Positions 1 through 8,230 of a stretch of DNA of 64,000 nt are shown one piece after another. The notes below the pieces were generated by a model. It saw nothing but the letters and a program-made list of their open reading frames with translations. It was not told the DNA's origin and did not search any database. Origin of the DNA: Pectinatus haikarae (GTDB taxonomy: Bacteria > Bacillota > Negativicutes > Selenomonadales > Selenomonadaceae); the NCBI RefSeq assembly GCF_030813505.1, contig NZ_JAUSUE010000003.1. One strand, written 5' to 3'. The position numbers and the translations under genes were made by a program. The number at the start of each line of letters is the position of its first letter. The first letter of the stretch is position 1.

Positions 1-173
1 GTTCAGGGAATACTGTGATATAATTATGGCAGTCCATAGTGATTGTCTCCTCTTTGGTTAATGGTGCTGTGAGAACTCCATTTTACCATTTAAAGGAAAG
101 TCACTGTGGACTTTTTGCAACTGTTCATTTTACAATCAACCAATTAATTTTTTTTACAAATTCAAAAAAATGC

Positions 174-202
174 TTGCATATTATAAAATTACACTTTATA
201 AT
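174..202 (+). promoter_or_regulatory. Promoter of tRNA-Lys
   Basis: A -35 box TTGCAT (174-179) and a -10 box TATAAT (197-202) are separated by 17 bp and lie 22 bp before the tRNA. This fits a vegetative sigma factor. Bases 1-173 hold no convincing gene. Confidence 0.7.
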
Positions 203-223
203 AGATAAAGTGCTTAAGGAATT

Positions 224-299
224 GACTCACTAGCTCAATTGGTAGAGCATCTGACTCTTAATCAGCAGGTTCGGGGTTCGATTCCCCGGTGGGTCACCA
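224..299 (+). tRNA. tRNA-Lys (anticodon CTT)
   Basis: A full 76-nt cloverleaf can be drawn. The acceptor stem GACTCAC pairs with GTGGGTC, the anticodon loop CTCTTAA gives anticodon CTT, the T arm contains GGTTCGATTCC, and the 3' CCA is encoded. The gene is intact although it is the insertion target: the element restores the 3' half from base 254 on. A terminator follows directly. Confidence 0.95.
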
Positions 300-317
300 G
301 TAAATTCAAGGCTTCTC
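254..317 (+). repeat. Attachment site core, copy 1 (attL of element 1)
   Basis: These 64 bp, from the anticodon arm of tRNA-Lys through CCA into the terminator stem, recur without mismatch at 29566-29629 and in degenerate form at 35376. The repeat begins inside a tRNA gene and is followed by an integrase gene, which is the classic layout for tyrosine-integrase elements. Confidence 0.93.
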
Positions 318-338
318 AGATTTGAGAAGCCTTTTTTT
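309..338 (+). terminator. Terminator of tRNA-Lys
   Basis: The stem AAGGCTTCTCA / TGAGAAGCCTT is followed by a run of T. It lies partly inside the repeated att segment, so each att copy carries a version of this hairpin. Confidence 0.85.
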
Positions 339-344
339 ATTGCC

Positions 345-368
345 TTGGTGTCCATATTTGGGGTCCAA
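345..368 (+). repeat. Left terminal arm repeat of element 1
   Basis: Two near-identical units, TTGGTGTCCA and TTGGGGTCCA, lie 28 bp inside the att core. The same motif pair in the same orientation occurs at the right end of the element (29430-29451) and not near element 2. Proposed role (inference): arm-type binding sites for the integrase encoded at 388-1587. Confidence 0.6.
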
Positions 369-387
369 GGTCATAAAACTGGTTAAA

Positions 388-1587
388 TTATTTTTTATCT
401 GAATCATTCATATTAGGGATCGCAAGCGGCATTAAAATATCATCCATCATATTGGCTGTCTCACGTTCTGACTGTTTTAACAGATGGCTGTAAATTACCT
501 GAGTGGTCGTTGAATTGCTATGCCCCAGTTTACCGGCTACGGTGGTAAGATCAACGCCTGCATTAATCAAATAGGTGGCAGTCATATGCCTGAAGCTATG
601 CGGTGAAATATGAGGAAGACCATGCCGCCGTACGAATTTATTGAGCCATGAATTTATGGAATCAGGATGCGCCAGATGTCCATTCCATGTGGTAAAAACA
701 TAATTATCCTGCCAGTTGGCAATATCTGTGCCTTCCCATTTATTAGACAGCGCGACAGCTATCTCTTTTTGCTGCGCCTCATAAGCAATGAGGCATTCAA
801 CCAGAACATCAGGCATGGAAATATTTCTGTTAGATGCAACATTTTTCGTACTCTTGATAAATACACCCCTTTGCGGTAAATATTGCGCAGACTGGCTTAT
901 TAAAAGTGTTTTTTCTTTATAATTTACATGCTTCCATTGCAATCCGAACATTTCACCCTTACGAAGCCCCAGCGAAATTCCCAATAAAACCCATAGGCGA
1001 TGTTTCAGGGTTTCACCTTTCAATAAGTCCATAAATCTGTTTAGTTCTGACAAAGTGAAGATTTTTTTATTATTTCTATAGTGAAATGCTGGTGGATCAA
1101 CATTATCGGCAGGATTTATATAAATAAATCCCCAGCGTTTGGCCTTTTCTAAAAGCAAGTGCAAAAATACATGGTGTTTCCTAATACTGTTTTCACCAAG
1201 CCCGCCTAATCTGCCATCCAGACGTGGCGCTTCTTTTAAATTAGCATAAAACAGCAATAAGTGTTTTGGCTCTATCTTATCTAAAGCCTTATGTCCAAGG
1301 GCAGCATCTATCCGTCTAAAAAGCTTAGTATACTCAAAAACTGTTTTTGGCGCCAGATGCTCGTCCGCAAAGTTATTCAGCCAATATTGAAAAAAGTCAT
1401 TCAATTTCATTTGATTTGTAAATTTAGCTGGTTGTTTAGCAATTTCACCAAGCATTATCTTTTCTTCTCGTTCTGCATCAGATCTTCTGCCGTGTATCGT
1501 CTTAGTCCGACGCTGTTTCTTACCATTACTGTAACCTTCATAGATAATGACACGCCAGCTGTCTGTTCCACGTTTTTCTATTGCCAT
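388..1587 (-). CDS. int: Tyrosine recombinase / integrase
   Basis: This 399-residue protein should integrate and excise element 1 by site-specific recombination at the tRNA-Lys core. The N-terminal 55 residues look like the AP2-like arm-binding domain of Tn916-type integrases, residues 60-160 are the SAM-like core-binding domain, and the rest is catalytic. The catalytic set is visible: R209 (GLRKGE), H330-x-x-R333 (HSFR), H356 (LGH) and the nucleophile Y366. The length is normal for the family. The gene is transcribed toward the tRNA and ends just inside the arm repeat, the usual position. An excisionase-like gene lies upstream on the same strand. Confidence 0.95.
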   Translation of the reverse strand: MAIEKRGTDSWRVIIYEGYSNGKKQRRTKTIHGRRSDAEREEKIMLGEIAKQPAKFTNQMKLNDFFQYWLNNFADEHLAPKTVFEYTKLFRRIDAALGHKALDKIEPKHLLLFYANLKEAPRLDGRLGGLGENSIRKHHVFLHLLLEKAKRWGFIYINPADNVDPPAFHYRNNKKIFTLSELNRFMDLLKGETLKHRLWVLLGISLGLRKGEMFGLQWKHVNYKEKTLLISQSAQYLPQRGVFIKSTKNVASNRNISMPDVLVECLIAYEAQQKEIAVALSNKWEGTDIANWQDNYVFTTWNGHLAHPDSINSWLNKFVRRHGLPHISPHSFRHMTATYLINAGVDLTTVAGKLGHSNSTTTQVIYSHLLKQSERETANMMDDILMPLAIPNMNDSDKK

Positions 1588-1650
1588 TTTATAAAACTCC
1601 CTTAGATATAAAAGGCAGCTAAAATCAGCTGCCTAATTTTTTCATATTTA

Positions 1651-1911
1651 TTATGCAATTTTTTTGATGCCTGGAACTTTAGAAATAATTCTATCATTTT
1701 TTGTACTGACATCAGCAGTCGCCATTAATATGGACTTGGAACGAAAAAAATCTTCAAGTGCCGACTCCTCAAAAAATGTTCTGCCCCCTAGCTTTATAGA
1801 CGGAATATATCCACGCCTAGCTTTGTACATCAATGCCTGGTAGCTCAATTTATCACCGAAAAATCTTGTGTTTACTTCTTGCCAACTCAACAACTTTACA
1901 TTATTATTCAT
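1651..1911 (-). CDS. Excisionase-like HTH protein
   Basis: An 86-residue protein of the MerR/excisionase-like winged-helix type: a tryptophan-containing helix (LLSWQEV), a second helix and the strand-turn SIKLGGRTFFEESALEDF typical of this fold. The chosen ATG (1911) has GGAGG eight bases upstream; a start five codons earlier would overlap that site. It lies directly upstream of int on the same strand and is a good candidate for the recombination directionality factor. A paralogue of similar design occurs in element 2 (33552-33800). The function is inferred from fold and position. Confidence 0.7.
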   Translation of the reverse strand: MNNNVKLLSWQEVNTRFFGDKLSYQALMYKARRGYIPSIKLGGRTFFEESALEDFFRSKSILMATADVSTKNDRIISKVPGIKKIA

Positions 1912-1954
1912 AAATAAAACCTCCATTATAGTTAAATATCATAAATATAGTTTA

Positions 1955-2548
1955 TCATTGATATGATTGACTTTGACACTCTATTAAAAGCCGCCGGTAA
2001 GCGGTTATTCCAGTTTTTTGCAGATTGTAATCCAGAAACGCCATACCGAGATGAGCTGTTGGGGGAATCATCAATGGAGCGCTTACATATGCCGACATAG
2101 CCATGCGCTGAAAAATATATTTTTGCGGAATTTCTCCCAAAAGATTGCCGCAATCAGGACTCTCAAAAATTTCGCATTGCCAATTGCAGTATGCTTTTAC
2201 AAATTCAATAATGTCAGCAAAATCAGCAGAACATAAGTAACCTTGCTCGGTAATTACCCCGAAATATTGAGCATAACTAGCTATTTTTTTCAGTTTTGGC
2301 GGTAGGGGATTTAAGTAAAAACCCGCAACCTGCATTAAATCATCAAATTGGGGCAGGGGCGGATAAAAATTATATTGCCGATAGTAACGAGCCACATAGG
2401 TTTGACATGCTTTCACATATGCCTGTTCGGCAAATGGAAACAATTCAATGTAAATATCCGTCAGCACATTTTTTTCAATCAATTCATAGAAATTTTTCAA
2501 GTTATCACTTATTGCGAACCCTTCATCTCCGACTATCATAAAATGCAT
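1955..2548 (-). CDS. Hypothetical protein, coupled to the ATPase gene
   Basis: A 197-residue protein without a family I recognise. It has no signal peptide or membrane segment and is rich in aromatic residues. The ATG shares a base with the stop of the preceding gene (TAATG), so the two are probably translationally coupled. Position after a helicase-like gene and before excisionase and integrase suggests an element replication or maintenance accessory, but the sequence does not show it. Confidence 0.6.
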   Translation of the reverse strand: MHFMIVGDEGFAISDNLKNFYELIEKNVLTDIYIELFPFAEQAYVKACQTYVARYYRQYNFYPPLPQFDDLMQVAGFYLNPLPPKLKKIASYAQYFGVITEQGYLCSADFADIIEFVKAYCNWQCEIFESPDCGNLLGEIPQKYIFQRMAMSAYVSAPLMIPPTAHLGMAFLDYNLQKTGITAYRRLLIECQSQSYQ

Positions 2549-4461
2549 TATAATTCTCCCTTATCTTCTAATATTTTCTCTATAGCATTTTTATCCAATA
2601 CCAGCATATACTGCCTTTGCCCTTTTTTCGCACGCTGCAAAAATCCTGTTTTACCATGTACCACTATTTTTTCATCAGCAAGTCGCTGGTGAATGGTTTT
2701 CGGCGTACTCGTAAAAGACTGTGCCAGTCCCTGCCAGTAGCTACATACAAGCTTATATGCTTTTTTATGATCAAGCCAAATCCTTCCGTCTTCAGTGTCT
2801 TCAAACCCGATGTAGTTTGAAGGACAAACAACGTATGATGCTTCACTATTGGCTAATCCTAGCCCCTTTTCTGTGTCTATAGATTGCATGATGCCTATAA
2901 GGTACATGGACGTAATGGATAATGATTCTCTTTCGGTTTGGTTTTTCTTGAGAACTTCAATTATTTTTTTTTCGAAACTGACAAATTGTTCTGATGCATA
3001 TTCATAAGAACCAGTCCAACTGGCAAAGTCAGCAATAATATCCGCTAATATTCTTAAATTAACAGCAGCATCAGCAAATCGATCAGCTTTAAATTCCTGT
3101 TTATATTGAGCCCGATATATCGGCACTGCATTTTTTATCTGGTTAACAACTTTTTCCGCATTTTCCTGTAAAAAATGAATAAACATCATAAAATAATCAC
3201 GCATAATTTCAGGCTGTTGCTGAAACGGCAACAATTTTTTTCCGTCAAAACTTTCTCTGCCAACTGTAACAGTGATGCACCGGAGCATGCTGGACAAGCT
3301 CAACGCAGGATCATCTTCACCCGTTATGATGGCAGATGTTCTTATAAACCGCTGAACAATCTTCCTGTCGCTTCCCATTTTACTTGGAGCAGCGCCATCA
3401 CCCAAAACCCGTATAATTCTTTCGAAAAGCCTGTTATCACAGACAGTTTTAGTTTTTTCTGAATTTGAAAAATCGTCTATTAGTATGGTCTGGTCTGTCA
3501 TTGCTTCAATTTTTTCCAATGTTGCAGCTTCTGTGGATCCAAATGTGAGCATTTTTTTGCTTTGATCAGTCTCAAAAACATTTGCCAATTCTTTTGCCAC
3601 CGATGTTTTTAAACTACCTGTTATACCTCGAATGAAAAGCACCGATTGCAATCTGTAACCCGCCTGTTCAAAAAAATATGCCACGTATGGGAAATGTGCG
3701 TATAACCAGATCACAATTATTTCGGGAGAGTAGTCACCGACCTTAAGAAAACCGAAACCAGCTTTAAAGACACTTTCCTGAAGGCTTTTATTTATTTTGT
3801 CAAAAAGCTTTCCTGTCCCAAAACTGTATATTAATTCCCCGGTAATATCGGTCCAGCCTCGATACCAGATGTTTTTTTCTACTGATACATCAGCATCATC
3901 AGCGGCCACGTCGGCAAGATATTTCGAAAATGAATCAGACATTTTATTACTGATAAAAAGTTCCGGATATTTTTTTCTAACCACTCGTCCCAAATTGCCA
4001 AATTCGGCCTCATCAATTTCCAGAAAGCGCTGTTGGTTATCATCAGTTTTGTCAATTTCGATGATATAAGTGCTGATTGCATCCTGCCCACGACTGACAT
4101 AATTGATAATCTTTTTCAATAATTTTATCGTAAAATTTGTCAATTCCACATCTTTTCCAGCTGCCGTAATACCGCACAAAACACCGTGTTTTTCCTGATA
4201 AAGAGGATCTTGCCGTCCGTTTGATTCATATATTTCTTCTGCTTCAAGCTGCCAAGATGCATTCCCAGTGTCATCCCATACAGGAAATGCCCGAACTGGC
4301 TGTATATAGTACATCGAAGCCCCCACCGGATTTTGGGGCAACACTGTGAAGTGTGGCTGCCTGATTACAGTCATCGCTGGCAATGCCTGTATTTGACATC
4401 TGCCATTTGCAGTTGCAATTTTTTTTGTACATTCAGATTCCGGAATAATTTTAAAACCCAT
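2548..4461 (-). CDS. Phage/plasmid-type helicase-like ATPase (DUF927-like)
   Basis: The 637-residue protein has a P-loop variant GITGSLKTS around residue 280 and a Walker B strand ILIDDF about 60 residues later. Together with the following sensor-like segments this resembles DUF927/primase-associated helicases of mobile elements. The N-terminal half lacks a primase signature I can name, and the C-terminal 100 residues look like a winged helix (IHQRLADEKIVVHGKTGFLQR). The start at 4461 has AAGGGG at good distance and overlaps the upstream gene by 11 nt. It probably drives replication or stabilisation of the excised circle; this is inferred. Confidence 0.65.
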   Translation of the reverse strand: MGFKIIPESECTKKIATANGRCQIQALPAMTVIRQPHFTVLPQNPVGASMYYIQPVRAFPVWDDTGNASWQLEAEEIYESNGRQDPLYQEKHGVLCGITAAGKDVELTNFTIKLLKKIINYVSRGQDAISTYIIEIDKTDDNQQRFLEIDEAEFGNLGRVVRKKYPELFISNKMSDSFSKYLADVAADDADVSVEKNIWYRGWTDITGELIYSFGTGKLFDKINKSLQESVFKAGFGFLKVGDYSPEIIVIWLYAHFPYVAYFFEQAGYRLQSVLFIRGITGSLKTSVAKELANVFETDQSKKMLTFGSTEAATLEKIEAMTDQTILIDDFSNSEKTKTVCDNRLFERIIRVLGDGAAPSKMGSDRKIVQRFIRTSAIITGEDDPALSLSSMLRCITVTVGRESFDGKKLLPFQQQPEIMRDYFMMFIHFLQENAEKVVNQIKNAVPIYRAQYKQEFKADRFADAAVNLRILADIIADFASWTGSYEYASEQFVSFEKKIIEVLKKNQTERESLSITSMYLIGIMQSIDTEKGLGLANSEASYVVCPSNYIGFEDTEDGRIWLDHKKAYKLVCSYWQGLAQSFTSTPKTIHQRLADEKIVVHGKTGFLQRAKKGQRQYMLVLDKNAIEKILEDKGEL

Positions 4462-4753
4462 TTTGTGACCCCTTTTCTGTATATTTTTCAAAAAATTCGG
4501 TATACGACTTGATGCGGGCTATAATTTCAGAAAGTTCATCCGCATTTGGTGCTTTTTGCAGTTTTTCGACCTCTTCTTTCAAGGCAAGCATAGTGATACC
4601 AACGTCTTTCGGCACTATAACTGGTCTTTTTCTGCGTAAAGTATAAAAAATTACTTTATTAAGCGAAATCCCGCAATATTCGGCTTTTTGTTTATATTCT
4701 TCATGTAAAATATAAGGTATGCTTATGCTGAAACGTTTTTTCGTAATTTTCAT
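4451..4753 (-). CDS. Ribbon-helix-helix-like small protein
   Basis: A 100-residue basic protein. The N-terminus (KKRFSISIPYILHEEYKQKAEYCG) has the strand-helix pattern of Arc/MetJ-type DNA-binding proteins, followed by a helix and a C-terminal helical segment. The ribosome binding site AGGAGG is strong. First gene of the unit with the ATPase, downstream of two perfect inverted repeats (4850-4883 and 4937-4958) that could be its operators. Likely autoregulator or partition/replication accessory (inferred). Confidence 0.55.
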   Translation of the reverse strand: MKITKKRFSISIPYILHEEYKQKAEYCGISLNKVIFYTLRRKRPVIVPKDVGITMLALKEEVEKLQKAPNADELSEIIARIKSYTEFFEKYTEKGSQNGF

Positions 4754-4849
4754 CGTTCTTACCTCCTGATGTAATTCAAGAACAACTACATATTATCACC
4801 CCAAAAGGTCTTGCACAGGAGAAATTTTGACACTTTACTTTGCTTTACA

Positions 4850-4883
4850 TATATTTGACATATAACGTTTTATGTCAAATATA
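4850..4883. promoter_or_regulatory. Perfect 13-bp inverted repeat
   Basis: TATATTTGACATA and TATGTCAAATATA flank 8 bases, about 100 bp before the start at 4753. Probable operator for the small RHH-like protein or part of the element's origin. No T tract follows, so it is not a simple terminator. Confidence 0.45.
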
Positions 4884-4936
4884 TATAAAAATAATGTACG
4901 ATTTTATCAAAAATTATTTTTTTATTTTCTCTTAAT

Positions 4937-4958
4937 ATATGGTGCAAATTCACCATAT
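4937..4958. promoter_or_regulatory. Perfect 8-bp inverted repeat
   Basis: ATATGGTG and CACCATAT flank CAAATT. It is the second palindrome in the 4754-5180 gap. Apart from these two repeats and the terminator at 5141-5172, I see no gene in this gap. Confidence 0.35.
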
Positions 4959-5140
4959 TATTTTTCTTTTATAAGTTCATCTACAAATAGACAGAAATGC
5001 CATTATCGTCCACCCGTCCATTGAAATTTTACAGAAATATCATAACCACACCCGTCATAGCACTATCGAAAAACACTGGTCACCATGGACAGGATAGACA
5101 AGCACGCGCTCTATTTTGCACCACTTTTGCGGATTCAGAG

Positions 5141-5172
5141 ACAAAAATACCGCATACCCGAAGATATGCGGT
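5141..5172 (-). terminator. Terminator of the mob unit
   Basis: Read on the minus strand, ACCGCATA and TATGCGGT form a stem followed by ATTTTTGT. It lies 9 bases past the relaxase stop. Confidence 0.7.
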
Positions 5173-5180
5173 GAGAAGAT

Positions 5181-5660
5181 TTATGCAATTTTTTTATAGT
5201 AATAAATTTCATTTACTAAATAACAATTCAATATTTCATTAATCCTTCTCTTGAAAGATATAACACTTTGCTGCTGCTTGTAACAGCTGCCATTGATTCC
5301 GATATTATTGATTATATAGTGGCAATGTATATTAGCAGTGTTGTAATGAATGGCTCCTATAACCTGCCTGTCATCATGTATTAAGCATTGTCCCGCTGTC
5401 AGAAATAATTTTTTAAACTGGAGATTCTTGTCAACCAAACTATCCAATGATAAAATAACTTGCTGATATGGCTTCATATTATAACTATGCGGCCATATTT
5501 GTCTTATAAATTTAAATTCTTCAATTGCATATGCTGGATTTACTCCAATACCAAATATACTATCTGGACAAGCCTTTTTAGGATCGGTAATATATGCTAT
5601 CATATCATTTAAATTTCTTTGGGAATTATTCACAAACTTTAGTATCGCCATTATTGTCAT
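5181..5660 (-). CDS. Short MOBP-type relaxase (nuclease domain only)
   Basis: The 159-residue protein matches the start of MobA/VirD2-type relaxases: MAILKFVNN at the N-terminus, a candidate catalytic Tyr in MIAYITDP, and the metal-binding motif HYNTANIHCHYIINN (HxxxxNxHxHxxxN). Family members are usually 300-500 residues or more; here the frame stops soon after the nuclease core. It overlaps mobC by 35 nt. Two starts are possible: 5660, or 5651 with GGAGG twelve bases upstream. It is either a minimal relaxase or a truncated one; no C-terminal remainder is seen downstream. Confidence 0.75.
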   Translation of the reverse strand: MTIMAILKFVNNSQRNLNDMIAYITDPKKACPDSIFGIGVNPAYAIEEFKFIRQIWPHSYNMKPYQQVILSLDSLVDKNLQFKKLFLTAGQCLIHDDRQVIGAIHYNTANIHCHYIINNIGINGSCYKQQQSVISFKRRINEILNCYLVNEIYYYKKIA

Positions 5661-5967
5661 TACCCTCCATATTTTTAATCAATTTAGCTACATCAGCAAT
5701 GCCATTACTAACAATATTAGTTAAAGTATTCGTATTAATACTTTTAGCATCTATTGCGGATAATGCCTGATTTAAATGATATACTTCATCAGCTAAGCGA
5801 CGGCAGTCTGCTAAATGCACAATTGTTTTTGCCTGACGTTTGTTTATTAGATAGGTTGTAATATCCAGTCCAGCAAGGTTAGCTTCTTTTATAATGGCAT
5901 TCTTTTCCGATTTACTAACACGCATAGTAAGCCGTTCTGTCTTTTTTTCTTTAAACTGTTTTCTCAT
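5626..5967 (-). CDS. mobC: MobC-like relaxosome accessory protein
   Basis: The 113-residue basic protein has a ribbon-helix-helix start (ERLTMRVSKSEKNAIIKEANLAGLDITTYLINK) typical of MobC proteins that bind oriT and assist the relaxase. The ATG at 5967 is preceded by GGAGG at eight bases. It overlaps the relaxase gene, the usual arrangement in MOBP elements. A perfect palindrome lies directly upstream (5981-6010), probably its operator or part of oriT. Confidence 0.75.
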   Translation of the reverse strand: MRKQFKEKKTERLTMRVSKSEKNAIIKEANLAGLDITTYLINKRQAKTIVHLADCRRLADEVYHLNQALSAIDAKSINTNTLTNIVSNGIADVAKLIKNMEGNDNNGDTKVCE

Positions 5968-5980
5968 AATATAAGCCTCC

Positions 5981-6010
5981 ATATTAATAATGTATAAACA
6001 TTATTAATAT
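5981..6010. promoter_or_regulatory. Perfect 12-bp inverted repeat before mobC (oriT/operator candidate)
   Basis: ATATTAATAATG and CATTATTAATAT flank TATAAA, immediately upstream of the mobC ribosome binding site. In MOBP systems oriT normally lies next to mobC. I cannot identify a nic sequence. Confidence 0.45.
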
Positions 6011-6180
6011 GTACGTACAATAATATGATAAAATTTTTTTTTGATAAACGGCCTTATTAAGTACAACAAAAAAGCAACTACCATATACGATAGTCACTTA
6101 TGAAAGTATTAAAATATATTATTGTAAAAATAATAATTACATATGAAGAGATGACAGGCAATCAAGTTAGTATTATGTAC

Positions 6181-8067
6181 TCACAATTCCCTTAAGGAAT
6201 CAATACAGTGGTTGATAATTTTATTTAGCTTATCTTTCATTTCATTTTTTACAGCCAGACTTTTTTTAACTTGAGCTGAAGCTTTTTGGCAATCATTTTT
6301 TATTTTTTCTTCTACAGCTTCTGGCATAGTATCTGTATTCATTAATTTCGATTTAATATTATCAACTTTTTTGGTATCATCAATATATTTTTGCTCAAAC
6401 CCTGCCAGTTCATTTTGCTTATCTTGCAGTGTTTTATTAAGTTGAAATATTAATTTAGTAACCTCTTCGTCCTGTATATTATTCCTCAAGAACATAATAA
6501 AATAATCTAGTTTTGTCAAAACACTTTCTTTTATTTTTTCTGCATTTTCTTGTTCTACTTTGCACTTATAAGCTACATCATTAAAATTTTTCTGTGTTTC
6601 TTTTAATTTGTCTTGAACAGCAAAATCTTCAATACCTTCATTTGCTTGGTCTTCTACGGTTTTTTTGAAAACTTTTATTTGTCCTTGCAGCTTGGATTCT
6701 TCTCTTTTATATTTATCCGCTGTAATACAATACTTTTCATATTTCATGCATGATTCCCTGAACAGTTCAGATAGCTCCAAAGCCTTATTAGATATTTTAT
6801 CCGGTATATCCGTCTTTGGGCTTATTTTTTTTACTTTATCAGAAGATTTTATATCATTTTCATACTTTATGAAGCTGGCAATTATTCCGATAATAAAATC
6901 TGCATAAAATCTTCTGTTAATGATACTCATCGTGTAAAGGTCATTATTATCACTGTCTTTTCCATATCCGTTGATAGTTGTCTGTCCGGCTAGGAATGTA
7001 TATGTAAAATTAGTCATAGACTTAAATATCCACATACTTTTTTCTGGTATTCTTACTTTATAGCCAGTAATCGCCTGTTTAGATATCCCTAATAGATTAG
7101 CCAGGTCATTTTGACTTATTGGCAAAGTATCCGTGATGTATTCGATAATGCTTCTTTCTGTAATATAAAGTGGACAGGTTAGACGAGATTCCTCAATAAC
7201 ATATCCAAAAACCCTTAAGCATGTCGTCAAAGCATCGGTAGCAGGCACACTTGGTCGCCATTTTATTTTGTCTATAGTTCGATAGAGCGCAATTAATTTC
7301 TTTAATCGAAGATAAATCATATGCGGGTGTATATATTTTTGATATTCAGGAGCTCCATTCACAGCATAAACAATTTTTTTGGTTATAACTGAAGGTAAAG
7401 TCCTGTCCATGTCCATCAGCACATCAGTATATGGACAGTCTGCTTTTAATTTATTATACATATCCTGAAATAAGCACTGATGTTTTCTTATCACTAATTT
7501 CAAAGCACGACATTCAGCATAATCAAATGGTTTCTGATCCATATCTGCATACAAAAATAACAGTATTGCTTCTTTATTGAAATGGCCTGTATAAAAATAT
7601 CTGCATTTTTCCAAAAAGGCTTTTATTTGGCATATATCAGTCTTGTCCGTTTCGTCTATTACCTTAATGCTATTTGCAAAATCTTCGTTGGACAAACCAT
7701 CGGACAATAAATAGCCAACTAAGTTTTTAGCCGTTTTTTCTCCTTTATTAAAACGCTGCAGATTGCTAATAATATCATTGTTGTTAGCTTCATAGACAGA
7801 AATATCTCCTAAAAAATTATCCATCTTCATTCTATCATTAAGTTCGTCTATTGTGTCCATTTTAAATTTTTCTATATCATCAGTAAAAACAGCATTCCAC
7901 TTTTTAGCCTGAATAAATAATTTATCATTGATACTTTGGGATAAACTATCATTCTTCAAGAGCTTTTGATCAACTAATGTTAATAAGAATGTGTCACGCA
8001 TGGATAAATCAGCTTTTTTTACTATTCCTTCTATGATAGAAAAGAATTCATCTTTTTTATTGACCAT
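6181..8067 (-). CDS. Large orphan protein with HTH and coiled coil
   Basis: A 628-residue protein of unknown family. The N-terminal 300 residues are helical without a recognised motif. Around residues 313-340 the segment PISQNDLANLLGISKQAITGY is a clear XRE-like helix-turn-helix. Residues 430-620 are strongly coiled coil with heptads rich in Lys, Glu and Asn. There is no signal peptide or membrane helix. The gene stands alone between mobC and hsdR on the same strand with its own ribosome binding site (AAAGGTG). It could be a structural DNA-binding protein or a defence component linked to the restriction locus; neither is shown. Confidence 0.55.
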   Translation of the reverse strand: MVNKKDEFFSIIEGIVKKADLSMRDTFLLTLVDQKLLKNDSLSQSINDKLFIQAKKWNAVFTDDIEKFKMDTIDELNDRMKMDNFLGDISVYEANNNDIISNLQRFNKGEKTAKNLVGYLLSDGLSNEDFANSIKVIDETDKTDICQIKAFLEKCRYFYTGHFNKEAILLFLYADMDQKPFDYAECRALKLVIRKHQCLFQDMYNKLKADCPYTDVLMDMDRTLPSVITKKIVYAVNGAPEYQKYIHPHMIYLRLKKLIALYRTIDKIKWRPSVPATDALTTCLRVFGYVIEESRLTCPLYITERSIIEYITDTLPISQNDLANLLGISKQAITGYKVRIPEKSMWIFKSMTNFTYTFLAGQTTINGYGKDSDNNDLYTMSIINRRFYADFIIGIIASFIKYENDIKSSDKVKKISPKTDIPDKISNKALELSELFRESCMKYEKYCITADKYKREESKLQGQIKVFKKTVEDQANEGIEDFAVQDKLKETQKNFNDVAYKCKVEQENAEKIKESVLTKLDYFIMFLRNNIQDEEVTKLIFQLNKTLQDKQNELAGFEQKYIDDTKKVDNIKSKLMNTDTMPEAVEEKIKNDCQKASAQVKKSLAVKNEMKDKLNKIINHCIDSLREL

Positions 8068-8230
8068 AAAACACCTTTTTTATCTGCACTAATGCTATAT
8101 AGTTTATATAAAAACCACTATGCGGTAACCATCGCGAATGAGAATTATTGTCTTTTATAGCTATTGGTCAATTTCGTAACGCCTTGATTTTATTGTAAGC
8201 TGAATTTGCATCAGTTGGAAAAATCTAATT

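Noticed and set aside
39..233. 64-codon plus-strand frame before tRNA-Lys
   Set aside because: Runs through the tRNA promoter and into the tRNA; no start signal.
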